Shown one piece after another: positions 1 to 9,655 of a DNA stretch of 64,000 nt. The notes beneath the pieces were generated by a model. The model worked only from the letters and a program-made list of their open reading frames with translations. It was not told the origin of the DNA and did not search any database. The position numbers were made by a program, and so were the translations under genes. Source of the DNA: Bradyrhizobium sp. U87765 SZCCT0048 (GTDB lineage: Bacteria; Pseudomonadota; Alphaproteobacteria; Rhizobiales; Xanthobacteraceae); assembly GCF_018131225.1 (NCBI RefSeq), contig NZ_JAFCMM010000001.1, positions 1,116,001 through 1,180,000 on the forward strand, read 5' to 3'. The first letter of the stretch is position 1, and every line of letters starts with the position of its first letter.

Positions 1-3000
1 CCGAGCCTGCCGCCGCACGGATATCGCCGGTGCGGCTGGTCAGGACCAGGTCACCGCCCCAGCTGTATCGGCGAACATCGAACAGCGTGATCTCGCGCCC
101 CGCGAGATCGATGCGGGCCGCGTCGCCCAGAACGACGTCGCGCGTGGCCTCCAGCGTGAGCTTGCCCGACGGCAGCACGACCGCCGTATCGAGACGGATC
201 GTATCGCCGTTGAAGCGCAACTCCGCACCCAGAACATTGCTGGCCGCCGGCGTGCCGCCCGCGCCGCGGATGTCGATGGCGCCCCCCGCATTGACGGCGA
301 GCACCGCTCCGCCCCGCCCGTTCAGCAGGGGCGTATTGATGGTGAGATCACCACCGCTGTACTGCCAGCCCTGGCCGGTCACATAGCCGTTCTGGTCGCG
401 ATAGACGTTGAGCGATCCCTTGCCGCCCGCCGTGATCGCGGTGCCGGCCGTGAGATTGACCGCGGCGAAGCCGAGCGCGAGACGGTTCGCAGGCACCTGC
501 GTCACCGGGCGCGTGTAGGGCGCGTAGTCAAGGCGGATGGTATCGGCGATGATATTCAGGGTGCTGTCGCCGAGACGATCCAGCATCGCCGCGCCCGGGG
601 CCAGCGGATCGAGATCGGCAGGGCGGTTCGACTGAGAACTGCGCGCGACGGTCCCCGCCCACACGAACTCGTTGGTGCGGATGGTCACGGCGTCGGCGGC
701 CGTGCCGTAGCCGTAGATCGCGGGCGCGCCGAACACGAGCCGCTGCAGCCTGGAGCGGCCGGACGCGTCGAATGTATCGAGAACCACCGAGCCGTAGACG
801 TTGACCGACTCCTTGGCGTTCAGCATCAGCGTTTCAAGCGCAGGGGCGCCGATCGCGGTATTGCCCTTGAGCAGGCCGCCCAGCACATCCTGGTTCAGCG
901 CCATGCCCGGCGGCAGGTGGCCCGACGCCCCGGCTTCGGCCAGCGCCGCCGTCGACCCCAGATTGACCGCCGACACGCCCAGCACGAGGTTCTTCGTGCC
1001 GTAGCTGACAGTGTCGCGCAGGGTGAAGCCGCTTGTGGTCGCAGCAGCGATCGTCCCTTCCGAGACGATACGGGTCGCGCCCGAACACAGGCTGACGCAC
1101 CCCCCGATGTCGATGGTCACCTGCCCGCTCTCAACACTGGACGGCGCCAGCAAATTGCTCCATCCGTTCGAGACCACGAACGCTGCTCCGACGGGGCTGA
1201 AGAGATAACCGTCGCTGGAATCGAAGCCGGGCTTGCCCTTGCCGATTGTCGAGATCGTCGCGCCGCTCTCCACCACGATGCCGCGACCGCCGGCTCCGGC
1301 AGCCAGAATGACCTCGGCCGCCGACAGGGTCGCCCCACCGCGAACGATGACGGCGCGCGTGGATGCCCATATAGCCGCGGTATCTCCATTGACTTCAAGC
1401 GTCCCGCCCACAAGCATGCGACCGGGCGCCAGCGCGTTGAGCTGATCGGCGAACAGGACGACGCCCTTGGCGCCGCTGACGGGCGCCTGTCCCTTGTTGC
1501 CGAGGATCTCGATGCCCGTGGCCTGACTGTCCGTGACGACGACCAGCGTGCCGGCGGCGCCGCCGCTGCCTGCTTCGGGCGCAAACAATGTCGAGCCGTT
1601 GAACGTCAGTGCCGGCGTCGTCCCCATGCCGGCGCCAGCGCCGAACCGGAACTTGAGCGACCTCGCATCGATCGTCAGCATCGGCCGTGCAACGGCGCGC
1701 AGCGCCGCATCCGCCAGCAGGAAGTCGTTGTAGCCGGTCTCGTTGTAACCGCTGTGCCGGCGGGTCACGTCGGCCGGCGTGATGAGCAGAGCCTTCGCCT
1801 GTGTAGCCATGATGGCGGTGTTCGCCACGCCAAGATAGCCCGGCGTGACAAAGGAGCCGCTACCCGTCTGTCCCGTGCCCGACAGGTACGGGGCACTGCC
1901 CTTGCCGATCTCGACACGGAAGGCGCCGGGCAGCAGCGCGTAGGTCGACGGCATCAGCGTGTAAGTGCCGGCCGGCAGGCCCGGCACGCCATCAGCAATG
2001 GTGACCTGGCGGCCGACGGCCGGCGCGCCCGCGCCGGAATCCGGATCGACCGGCGCATAGCTGCCGCGCTGTCCCGGCACGATGGCGTAGACCTCGCTGC
2101 CGGCCTGGCTGAAGGTGAAGGACGGATTGGCATTGACGAGGGCCGTCCGCAGGACGTCGACCGAACCGCCGCGCCCCGAAACAAAACCGGCGCCGGTCAG
2201 GTTGCCGCCGCCCGACAGGTCGAGCACTGCGCCGCTGTCGACGGTGACCGACTGCGCGTTGATCTCGATCTGCTTTGCAGTCGCAATGGAGGTGCCGCCG
2301 GCCGCTGGAATCTTGATCGGCTGACCGTTGTAGAGATAGGTGATGCCGTCGACCGTGCCGCCATACGGCATGACGAGGCCAGCCCCGCTGACGGAGGTCA
2401 GGCTGCCGTCACGGAAGCGGATCTTCGGGGTTGTATCGATATCCGAGCCGAACTGGATCGAACCGAGCGGAGCACGCACCACGCCGCCCTGCTCGATGTT
2501 CGCCGCCCACAACTGAAGCCCGCCGCCCACCGAATAGGGTTGGGCGGGCGCCGCGCCGCCATGGGACGCAATGATCAGCTGGCCTGCGGGGCTCACCGCG
2601 AATGAGTTGCTTTTGAGAGAGCCCACGCCCAGGAACCCGGCGGCGCCGGTGGCTGGATAGATCTGCGCCGCCGTCACCGTCAGAACCTTGGGAGCAACGA
2701 GATAACTCTGGTCCCGGCCCGTCGATGTATAGGTCTGTTGCAGGAAGCGCAGGTCGCCCCGGCTCGTGAGCCTGACGTCATCGAATCCGACGAACTCGAC
2801 GGCGTCGCGAACTTCGATCAGATCGGCCGTTGCGACCAGGCGATCGCTGCGCCCATCGACGCGGATCGGATCGTAGGTTTCCGTATAGTAGTCGCTGCCC
2901 GGGAGCTTGGTATAGGCCGCGCCGCCCAGCACGAGACGCGGTGCGGCGAGAGAGATCGTGCGGCCGGCTGCGGCGCCCGGAGTCAAGCTGATACCGCGCC

Positions 3001-6000
3001 ACAGCCGCAGACTCTGCCCCATCGTCAGGGTCAGATCGCCATCAGCACGGGCGTTTGCGAAAAGCGAGAGATTGTCGAACCCACCCGCCATGATGCGGTC
3101 GACGCCAAGGCGCCCACTGCCGAAGGTCAATGCCGGATCGGCGGCGCCCGCGACGAGACCGGCGGCAAGGTCGCTGGCTCCCTGCGTCTGGCTCAGCGTC
3201 AACACGCGCGGCACCATCACCGAAGCGAGCGCGCCCTTGGCCCAATAGTACGCGCCGCCGAGCGCCACGGCGAGCGTACCGCCGGCGGCGCCCTGGCCGC
3301 CGCTCGCCGCGCGCATGGTGCCGTCGAGATGGAGACTGATCGCCGACTTGAGCACGATCGTGCCGCCGTCAGTGGCGACGGTGACCGGACGATACGGAGA
3401 ATTCCGGGTGAGCCCCGGCAGGTCGAGGACCGCGCTGGTGCCTGATGCATCGAGCACCGCGCCCGGACGGATGATCAGGTGCAGGTCGGGAGCACGCTGG
3501 TCGATCGTCTTGTCGACCTCCCAGTTCAGCGCGCCGCCGATCTCGATACGACCGCCGGCCTGCACGACGCCATAGCGCCGGCCGTGGACATCGGTCGCGG
3601 TCCAGTTCCGGCCGGCAACGTCGAAGACCGCGTTGTCGCCGATCCAGATCGAGCGGCTGTGTGGCTGGTTCTCGAAGGTATCGAGCGAAGCGCGCGCCTC
3701 GGTGATGGAGATAACGCCGCCGAAGGCATTGAGATGGCCATCGACCGTGATCTGGCTGCCGCCCCTCAGCGCGATCGTCTGGCCGGGATCGACGGAGATC
3801 GTCGACCCGGTACCGATGTCGAGGGCCCCGCCCCGCCCCATCCGCTCCGAGCGCAGCTTGAGGCTCGCGCCTGTGCGCGGAGTCATGACCCCGCTCACCG
3901 GATTTTCCAGGTAAAGCGGTGGGGTCCAGAGCGCCAGCGCCCGCGCCGGATCCGCGCCGGTCGGCACCGCGAAGGCCCCCTCCACAACCCGAAGGACCGG
4001 CACGGTCACATCGATGGTCGTGCCGTTCGCGACCGCCAGGCGATCATAGCCGTTGATGTCATAGGTCGCAAAGCCGCGACGGAACAGATCCGGCCTCAGC
4101 AGCGTCTGGGTCGCAGCGACGGGTGTCCCCGCCGCGGCCACCAGCACCGATCCCGTCTCCACCTTCAGCGTCCCGCCACCACCGAGGCCATAGCCGCGCA
4201 GTTCGCCGTCGAGCACGAGGCGGCCGCTGTTCGTGGCGGTCCCCAGCGGCGTGCCGGCAATCAGCGTCACGTTGCCGCCCTTGCCGCTGACGGTTTTACC
4301 GGATGGCAGCAAGCCGCCACCGGACGACACATCGATCACGCTGCCGTCCCCGATCAGCACGCCCTGGGTGCTCTCGAAAGTGACGCTGCCGCCGTCGGCG
4401 TAAGCCACTTCGCCCCCGCTCGCCGGATCCAGCCCCCGATTGCTCCAGCGCCCGCGGACGTCGATCGTCACGCCTTCGCGCAGCGTCAGTTGCGATCGCC
4501 CCGCGCTGACCAGCGCGACCGGAGGAATGGTGCTGAGATCGCTGCGCAGGATGTTGCTGACGCTGACGCTGCCGGACTGCGCCATGATATTGCCGCCGAT
4601 CTCGACGACCGGCGCGATGAAGTTCGCCTGGCCTCCCTTGCCGAGGACGAGCGGTGCATCGATGACGATCGATTTCCGGCTCGCCACACTGATGCCGCCG
4701 AGCTGGAAGCCGCTGAGCTGTGCCGCGTCGAACCAGACCGTGTTGGTTCGCACCGTCGGCAATGCATCGATGGCGCCGAGCCCCGCGGTGACCGGGGCTG
4801 GCGCTCCAAACTTCACGTCGGAACCATAGCCATCGACCAGACCGTCGGCCGTATACTGGCCGAGCGCCAGCGCTCCGGCGCGCGCGACGACTCCCTGGGG
4901 CAGCTTGTAGCCATCGGACACATTGGCAGGCCGCCGCTCGGACTGGCGCTGACCGGTGATGACATCGGCGACGATCTGGCCCTCGAACACCGAGGTCGGC
5001 GTCGACAGGATCAGCCGGCCGGCATCGCGCCCGACGGTGTAGCCGTCCTCCCAGCGCACCGGCCCGCGGCCGAGAGGGCTGGCGTAGATCTCGGTGAGCT
5101 TTGGATCGACCCGGCCCCCCTGCTTGTGCTGCACCATGAATCCGGTGACCACGGCGCTGTAGGCGAGATCGGCCGGCGCATTGTTGATGTCATAGACGCG
5201 CCCGTCGCTGCCGAGCACGAAGGTCTGCGGCATGAAGCCGCCCTGGTAGCTCAACGAGCCGCCGGAGATATTGAACACCGAACCACGCTGGGTCACCACT
5301 TCGGGCGCCGCGAGCGTGATGGTGCCGCCGACCGCGGTCCACTCCCCGATGGTGTGGGCGGTGTTGCCGAGATAGCCGCCGACTTCGAGCAGACCGCCCT
5401 TGGTGTAGTAGCGGTCGCTGGCGTAACCGCCCGTGCCCGCGGGCACCAATGTCAGCGAACGCGCGTCGATCCAGACGTTCTTGTTGAACAGGGCACCGCT
5501 ATCGCGGTTCTGCGGCGAGTCGCGCAGCTCGGTGCCCTGGATATTGAGCTTGATAGCGTTGCTGCTCATCGGCAGCATCACATTGCGGACGCCGGAGACG
5601 TCGACCGTGGCGCCGTTCTCCGTGAACACCCGTTTGCCGGCACTGACGGCGACCTGACCGCCCTGAGCCATGGTCAGCGAGCCGCTCTGGAAATTGACCA
5701 GTCCGCCGGCGACGATCTCGATCCGCGACAAATCCGGCCGATCGGCAAGCTTGCTCAGGTTGTCGAACACGCCCGTGGCGAACAGATTGAGCCCCGCCGC
5801 CGCGATCATGGCGTCGCGTTGCGAGTTCAATGCCGTCGCCGGCGATTCCAGTTCCGGCAAAATGAGGCTGAGGCTGTTGCCGGTCAGCGTGACGCCGCCA
5901 GCGACATCGCTTGCGCTGTTGAGCAGGTGGATGGTGCCGCGCTGGTTGACCGACGTGGTCGAGACCAGCACGCCATCCTGCAGCACACCGCGCCCCGCGA

Positions 6001-7087
6001 GCGTGATGTCGCCCTGCTGCGACAGGATCAGTCCATTGTTGCGAACCAGACCGCTGCTGCTGCCCGCCTGGAGCAGCGGCGCGACCTCGTTGCCACGCGT
6101 GGTGGAGTACACATTCGCTGCCGTGCCGTAGCCCGGACGCAACACGAAGTCGTCGCCGGCGGCGAGCAGCGCCTGCCCCTTGGGCGTCGAGATCGTGCCG
6201 GCATTGCGCACCTCGGCGCCGAGCAGCGCGACGAAACCGCCGGCGGATGTCACCGACGACGGTGCGCTGGTCGTGAGCAGCGCGCCGCTCTCGACGATGA
6301 TCTTGCCGCCGGCGCCCGTGAAGCTCGGCAGATAGGTCGTTCCGCTCTGGGGCGAATAGATGCCCTTGGTGAGGAACTGCTGGTCGGCAGTGTTGGCGGC
6401 CGAGGCGATCAGCGAGCCGACATTGATCTGGCTAGCGCCGCCGAAGATGATGCCGTTCTGATTGATCACCAGCACCTGGCCCGGCGCGTTGATCTGGCCG
6501 AGGATCTGGCTCGGGCCGGCATTGCCGGTGACACGGTTCAGCGCGGTCCAGGTCGATGCCAGCTGGTTGAAGTTGACCGTGGTCTGGGCGCCGACGTTGA
6601 ATGTCTGCCAGTTCAGGATCGCCTGTGGCGCCGTCTGGTTGATCGTGACGGTCGTGCCGTTGCCGCCCGCACTCTGCACCGGCGTGCTGGCGCCACTCCA
6701 CGTCCCCCCGGGCGCGACCTGCAAGCCCCCCGCCCCCAGACCATTGGGAACGACGACCTGAGGCATGGTCGCCGAGCGCTGCGCAGCCGCCGCCGCGGCG
6801 CGCGCCGCAGCCTGGGCGCCCTGCATCGCCTGGATCGCCTCGATCGAACGACGCATCGCGCTCTGGCCCTGCTGGGCCGCGGCGGCCGCCTGCTGCGCCG
6901 CCATCGCCGCCGCATCGACTGTATAATTCGCCGCCGGCACGCCGACGCCGCCGCCGAGCTGTGCCGCCGAAGCGTCACTGATGCCGGCGACGAGCAGGGT
7001 CAGCAGGCTCGCCCCCGCCATCAGCGCGGTACGCCTGCGCGAACCATAGCCTGAGGTCACGGGAGACGTGACAGCGCGGACGTACAT
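1..7087 (-). CDS. TpsA-type filamentous haemagglutinin adhesin (C-terminus beyond window)
   Basis: The frame read leftwards from an ATG at 7087 stays open to the window edge, more than 2,360 codons, so the stop lies outside. AAGGAT sits about 8 nt before the ATG. Residues 1-45 form a long signal peptide ending near ASAAQ, followed by an Ala/Gln-rich stretch to about residue 105. A TPS secretion domain follows, seen in the motifs NWQTFNVG, NRVTG, GQINAPGQVLVINQNG and GSLIAS. The rest is a very long series of weak beta-helix repeats rich in G, T, S, V and N, typical of FhaB-like exoproteins. Such proteins cross the outer membrane through a TpsB pore and act in adhesion, biofilm or competition. 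No TpsB gene is visible, so it may lie further left. The sigma/anti-sigma genes just upstream suggest surface-signalled expression. Confidence 0.9.
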   Translation of the reverse strand, partial: MYVRAVTSPVTSGYGSRRRTALMAGASLLTLLVAGISDASAAQLGGGVGVPAANYTVDAAAMAAQQAAAAAQQGQSAMRRSIEAIQAMQGAQAAARAAAAAAQRSATMPQVVVPNGLGAGGLQVAPGGTWSGASTPVQSAGGNGTTVTINQTAPQAILNWQTFNVGAQTTVNFNQLASTWTALNRVTGNAGPSQILGQINAPGQVLVINQNGIIFGGASQINVGSLIASAANTADQQFLTKGIYSPQSGTTYLPSFTGAGGKIIVESGALLTTSAPSSVTSAGGFVALLGAEVRNAGTISTPKGQALLAAGDDFVLRPGYGTAANVYSTTRGNEVAPLLQAGSSSGLVRNNGLILSQQGDITLAGRGVLQDGVLVSTTSVNQRGTIHLLNSASDVAGGVTLTGNSLSLILPELESPATALNSQRDAMIAAAGLNLFATGVFDNLSKLADRPDLSRIEIVAGGLVNFQSGSLTMAQGGQVAVSAGKRVFTENGATVDVSGVRNVMLPMSSNAIKLNIQGTELRDSPQNRDSGALFNKNVWIDARSLTLVPAGTGGYASDRYYTKGGLLEVGGYLGNTAHTIGEWTAVGGTITLAAPEVVTQRGSVFNISGGSLSYQGGFMPQTFVLGSDGRVYDINNAPADLAYSAVVTGFMVQHKQGGRVDPKLTEIYASPLGRGPVRWEDGYTVGRDAGRLILSTPTSVFEGQIVADVITGQRQSERRPANVSDGYKLPQGVVARAGALALGQYTADGLVDGYGSDVKFGAPAPVTAGLGAIDALPTVRTNTVWFDAAQLSGFQLGGISVASRKSIVIDAPLVLGKGGQANFIAPVVEIGGNIMAQSGSVSVSNILRSDLSTIPPVALVSAGRSQLTLREGVTIDVRGRWSNRGLDPASGGEVAYADGGSVTFESTQGVLIGDGSVIDVSSGGGLLPSGKTVSGKGGNVTLIAGTPLGTATNSGRLVLDGELRGYGLGGGGTLKVETGSVLVAAAGTPVAATQTLLRPDLFRRGFATYDINGYDRLAVANGTTIDVTVPVLRVVEGAFAVPTGADPARALALWTPPLYLENPVSGVMTPRTGASLKLRSERMGRGGALDIGTGSTISVDPGQTIALRGGSQITVDGHLNAFGGVISITEARASLDTFENQPHSRSIWIGDNAVFDVAGRNWTATDVHGRRYGVVQAGGRIEIGGALNWEVDKTIDQRAPDLHLIIRPGAVLDASGTSAVLDLPGLTRNSPYRPVTVATDGGTIVLKSAISLHLDGTMRAASGGQGAAGGTLAVALGGAYYWAKGALASVMVPRVLTLSQTQGASDLAAGLVAGAADPALTFGSGRLGVDRIMAGGFDNLSLFANARADGDLTLTMGQSLRLWRGISLTPGAAAGRTISLAAPRLVLGGAAYTKLPGSDYYTETYDPIRVDGRSDRLVATADLIEVRDAVEFVGFDDVRLTSRGDLRFLQQTYTSTGRDQSYLVAPKVLTVTAAQIYPATGAAGFLGVGSLKSNSFAVSPAGQLIIASHGGAAPAQPYSVGGGLQLWAANIEQGGVVRAPLGSIQFGSDIDTTPKIRFRDGSLTSVSGAGLVMPYGGTVDGITYLYNGQPIKIPAAGGTSIATAKQIEINAQSVTVDSGAVLDLSGGGNLTGAGFVSGRGGSVDVLRTALVNANPSFTFSQAGSEVYAIVPGQRGSYAPVDPDSGAGAPAVGRQVTIADGVPGLPAGTYTLMPSTYALLPGAFRVEIGKGSAPYLSGTGQTGSGSFVTPGYLGVANTAIMATQAKALLITPADVTRRHSGYNETGYNDFLLADAALRAVARPMLTIDARSLKFRFGAGAGMGTTPALTFNGSTLFAPEAGSGGAAGTLVVVTDSQATGIEILGNKGQAPVSGAKGVVLFADQLNALAPGRMLVGGTLEVNGDTAAIWASTRAVIVRGGATLSAAEVILAAGAGGRGIVVESGATISTIGKGKPGFDSSDGYLFSPVGAAFVVSNGWSNLLAPSSVESGQVTIDIGGCVSLCSGATRIVSEGTIAAATTSGFTLRDTVSYGTKNLVLGVSAVNLGSTAALAEAGASGHLPPGMALNQDVLGGLLKGNTAIGAPALETLMLNAKESVNVYGSVVLDTFDASGRSRLQRLVFGAPAIYGYGTAADAVTIRTNEFVWAGTVARSSQSNRPADLDPLAPGAAMLDRLGDSTLNIIADTIRLDYAPYTRPVTQVPANRLALGFAAVNLTAGTAITAGGKGSLNVYRDQNGYVTGQGWQYSGGDLTINTPLLNGRGGAVLAVNAGGAIDIRGAGGTPAASNVLGAELRFNGDTIRLDTAVVLPSGKLTLEATRDVVLGDAARIDLAGREITLFDVRRYSWGGDLVLTSRTGDIRAAAGS

Positions 7088-7226
7088 CGGCCAGATCCTT
7101 CAAACGACGGTATATCCCCGCGCCATAGCGTGGAGATCACCCAGGGGTCTCACCGGTAAGACAGCGTTCCGCTGCCGATTGAGCACGGCCGCCGGACAAA
7201 TTTTCAGGGGTGCGACAAAGAGGCCC

Positions 7227-8234
7227 TCAGCTCAGCAGCACGATGCCGCCCGGCAGCCGTTGCAGTCGCGCATTGAAGGCATGCTCGAGCTGCAGCAGAA
7301 CCTTGTCCATTTGATCGATGCGGAAGCGGCCGCTGAGCTGACGCTGTCCCAGCGCCGCATTCATCAGGACGATCCGGCCCGGCCGATACCGATTGATTTC
7401 CTCGACCGCTTCGGTGAGCGGCGTCGCCCGGAACTCGACGATGCCACGATGCCAATCGGACGCCGCGCCGAGATCGACCGCGACAATCTGTCCCAGATCG
7501 GCCGTGTCATATCGCACACGTTGTCCGGGACGCAGCGCCGCGACACCGGCGCGATGTTCGATGCGCACGAGCCCCTCGAGACAGGTCACGCTGACCGGCG
7601 CGCCGCTGCCTGCCTGCATATGGCGAACATCGAAGCGTCCACCATCGGTGACGGTCATGCCGTCAGCCGCGATCACCACCAGAGATCGCCGCGCGCTCTT
7701 CGTCGCGAACGACGCCTCACCGGTGATCAGCTCGATCCTGTCCTCGGCGTCGCCGGCTGCTCGCACCGCAACACTGCTCTGGGTGTTGAGATCAACAGCG
7801 ACATCGCCGGCGACAGTGACGGCGCGCTGCTCCCCAGTCCCCGTGCGGTAATCCGCGCGAAGCTCCGACAGCGATGGCCACATTCGCCACGGCGGATCGG
7901 TGACGCCATAGGCCGCGGCCGCGGCAACAACGGCAAGTCCGCCTCCCAGCATCGCGCGGCGATGGATCGTCCGGCCCCGTCGCGCCAGCGTGTCGAGCTC
8001 CGCACGATAGTCCACGCCGGGGTCCTGCAGGGCGCGACCGACCGTCGCCGTGCGGCCCCATACCCGCTCCGCCTCGGCGAACGCCGCTGCATGCGCCGGG
8101 CTTTGCGCCCGCCATGTCGCGAATGCCGCGGCATCGGCCGACGTCGCCTCGCCGGCCGCCAGCAATTGCACCCAGGCGACCGCATCGCGTTCGATGGGCG
8201 TCAATAGACTGCCGTGATGGTTCGCTCCGCTCAT
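7227..8234 (-). CDS. FecR-family transmembrane anti-sigma regulator (VreR-like)
   Basis: This 335-residue protein has the FecR layout. An N-terminal cytoplasmic anti-sigma region (about 1-85) contains the WVQLLAAGEATSADAAAFATW type signature. One membrane segment follows at about 93-112, and then a periplasmic FecR domain including the FDVRH and PGQRVRYD motifs. It should bind and control the ECF sigma factor encoded just before it, passing a signal from the periplasmic partner. Its start overlaps the sigma gene stop by 4 bp, so the two are translationally coupled. It is followed after a 139-bp gap by the giant adhesin gene, its likely target. The family is certain; the signal is unknown. Confidence 0.9.
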   Translation of the reverse strand: MSGANHHGSLLTPIERDAVAWVQLLAAGEATSADAAAFATWRAQSPAHAAAFAEAERVWGRTATVGRALQDPGVDYRAELDTLARRGRTIHRRAMLGGGLAVVAAAAAYGVTDPPWRMWPSLSELRADYRTGTGEQRAVTVAGDVAVDLNTQSSVAVRAAGDAEDRIELITGEASFATKSARRSLVVIAADGMTVTDGGRFDVRHMQAGSGAPVSVTCLEGLVRIEHRAGVAALRPGQRVRYDTADLGQIVAVDLGAASDWHRGIVEFRATPLTEAVEEINRYRPGRIVLMNAALGQRQLSGRFRIDQMDKVLLQLEHAFNARLQRLPGGIVLLS

Positions 8235-8770
8235 TCCGATTCCGAGCCCTTCGTCGGCCCTTGCATCAACGCGCGATAGCGTACGATGCAGTGCTCATGC
8301 GCCAGCAGAAGCTCCTTGGCAACAAGACGACGCGAGACGCCGAGCCGATCGGCGATCTCCTGGCGCGGAACGTTACCGAGCCGCGCGGCCAGAAAAATCA
8401 CGCGCCGCCGCGCCGGCAGCTCGGCCATGATCGTCCTGAAGGCTTCGAAGTCCGACCGCGCGATCGCGACCTCTTCCGCCGTCGGCGCGTCGTCGGGCAG
8501 CTCCAGCACACTGTCGATCTCGACCGCCGACATATGCCGGCGCTCCAGGCGGCGCTGATCCGCCGCGGCATTGAGGGCGATCCGAAACAGATAGCTGCCG
8601 GGACTTTGCACGACGCCGATCGAGTCCACGCGCGCCAGCCGCAGCCAGGCATCCTGCATGGCATCGCCGGCGAGATCCGCCGATCCCAGCCGCTTGGTCA
8701 GCTTCTTCTTGAGGTCGTCATACCGATCGACGAAAAGACGCCGAATGACGGAAAGTGCGGTCTCGGTCAT
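8231..8770 (-). CDS. ECF RNA polymerase sigma factor (FecI/VreI-like)
   Basis: This 179-residue protein carries sigma-70 region 2 at about 10-80 (DLAGDAMQDAWLRL, then SYLFRIALNAAADQRRLERR) and region 4 at about 115-165, with a helix-turn-helix around QEIADRLGVSRRLVAKEL. No sigma 1 or 3 regions are present, as expected for an ECF factor. It overlaps the genes on both sides by 4 bp (ATGA), forming a coupled three-gene signalling cassette. By analogy with FecI-type and PUMA3 systems it should direct transcription of the adhesin gene and possibly of its own operon. The promoter it recognises cannot be assigned confidently from this sequence. Confidence 0.92.
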   Translation of the reverse strand: MTETALSVIRRLFVDRYDDLKKKLTKRLGSADLAGDAMQDAWLRLARVDSIGVVQSPGSYLFRIALNAAADQRRLERRHMSAVEIDSVLELPDDAPTAEEVAIARSDFEAFRTIMAELPARRRVIFLAARLGNVPRQEIADRLGVSRRLVAKELLLAHEHCIVRYRALMQGPTKGSESE

Positions 8771-9480
8771 GGCGCGGTCCGGCGCACCGCCGCTCCGACG
8801 CCATCACAGACTGCACGCATGTTCGGCGCCTGCGGCACCAGCAGAACGAGCACCGGCTGGCCAAAATCCGCCTGTGGCGGATCGAACATCATGCCGCTGA
8901 GCGTGACGTCGATCTGCCGGTCGGCCTCGGCCGACCCCGCCGAGCCGATCCGCTGCGCACGCTCGACCCGCCCGGCCGCGCCGATCCAGAACACGGCGAC
9001 AAGGCGATAGAGTCCTGGCTGCGCATCGCGCGTCCGGCACAACGCATCGAGCAGGCTGTGCTGAATCGTCGCATAGTAACGCTGGTGGGCTGCCGGCATT
9101 GCCCGTGCAGGTCCGGCCGCGGCGGACTGCGGCGCCGACAGCAGGACGAACGAGTTGTCCGCAACGAAACGCGGCGACAGCCCGGTTCCCGACAGCAGGC
9201 GATCAAGCGCTTCGTTCGGCGTCAGGACACCATGGACGTCGGCAGACACCCGCCCCGCCGCGATGCTGGCATCATAGAGCGCCTCGCGCCCGGTGAGGTC
9301 GCCATAGCGGCTGAGCGCTGCATCGAGCGACTGGGACGGAATATCGAAGGCGCGCGGGGCGTTCGACGTCTGGGCCGCCGCGCCAGCCAGCGTCACGACG
9401 CTCGCGCAAGCCAGCGCCATGCCCGACCGCCTGACGTGATCGGCCTTTGCCTGAACGACGGTCCGAACCGATCGCAACAT
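8767..9480 (-). CDS. STN-domain periplasmic signalling protein with TonB-like C-terminus (VreA-like)
   Basis: About 237 residues are encoded if the ATG at 9480 is used; a GTG at 9534 is the alternative. A signal peptide (MALACASVVTLAGAAAQ region) is followed by an STN domain, beginning FDIPSQSLDAALSRYGDLTG and containing GVLTPNEALDRLL. This domain is the signalling plug of TonB-dependent transducers and secretins. There is no beta-barrel. The C-terminal half looks like a TonB C-terminal domain (LYRLVAVFWIGAAGRVERAQ, then FDPPQADFGQPV). An STN domain without a receptor barrel, coupled to an ECF sigma/FecR pair and a TpsA gene, is the hallmark of the Pseudomonas PUMA3 protein VreA. It probably senses a periplasmic state and talks to the FecR-like protein. 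Confidence 0.8.
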   Translation of the reverse strand: MLRSVRTVVQAKADHVRRSGMALACASVVTLAGAAAQTSNAPRAFDIPSQSLDAALSRYGDLTGREALYDASIAAGRVSADVHGVLTPNEALDRLLSGTGLSPRFVADNSFVLLSAPQSAAAGPARAMPAAHQRYYATIQHSLLDALCRTRDAQPGLYRLVAVFWIGAAGRVERAQRIGSAGSAEADRQIDVTLSGMMFDPPQADFGQPVLVLLVPQAPNMRAVCDGVGAAVRRTAP

Positions 9481-9655
9481 TCCCACTGCCCGTCCGTGCA
9501 GATCAGGACAGCGATGCCGGCCCCCGCGCCCCACGATGAATCAGTCGCCGGGGGATCTGCGCGTCAGCCGCCCCGACGGCGGCGCGGAAACTAGTCAGGC
9601 AATATTACGGTTTGACGACAGCCCATGAACGGCCTGCCGCTTGAACGACTGATCG

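Noticed and set aside
3479..7054. 1,191-codon plus-strand frame, with another of 562 codons at 917-2605
   Set aside because: Both are antisense to the adhesin gene. The minus frame has a signal peptide, TPS motifs and beta-helix repeats, while the plus frames code Arg/His/Asp-rich sequence without family features.
7068..8207. 379-codon plus-strand frame over the FecR-like gene
   Set aside because: Shadow of a recognisable FecR protein; low-complexity composition and no ribosome site.
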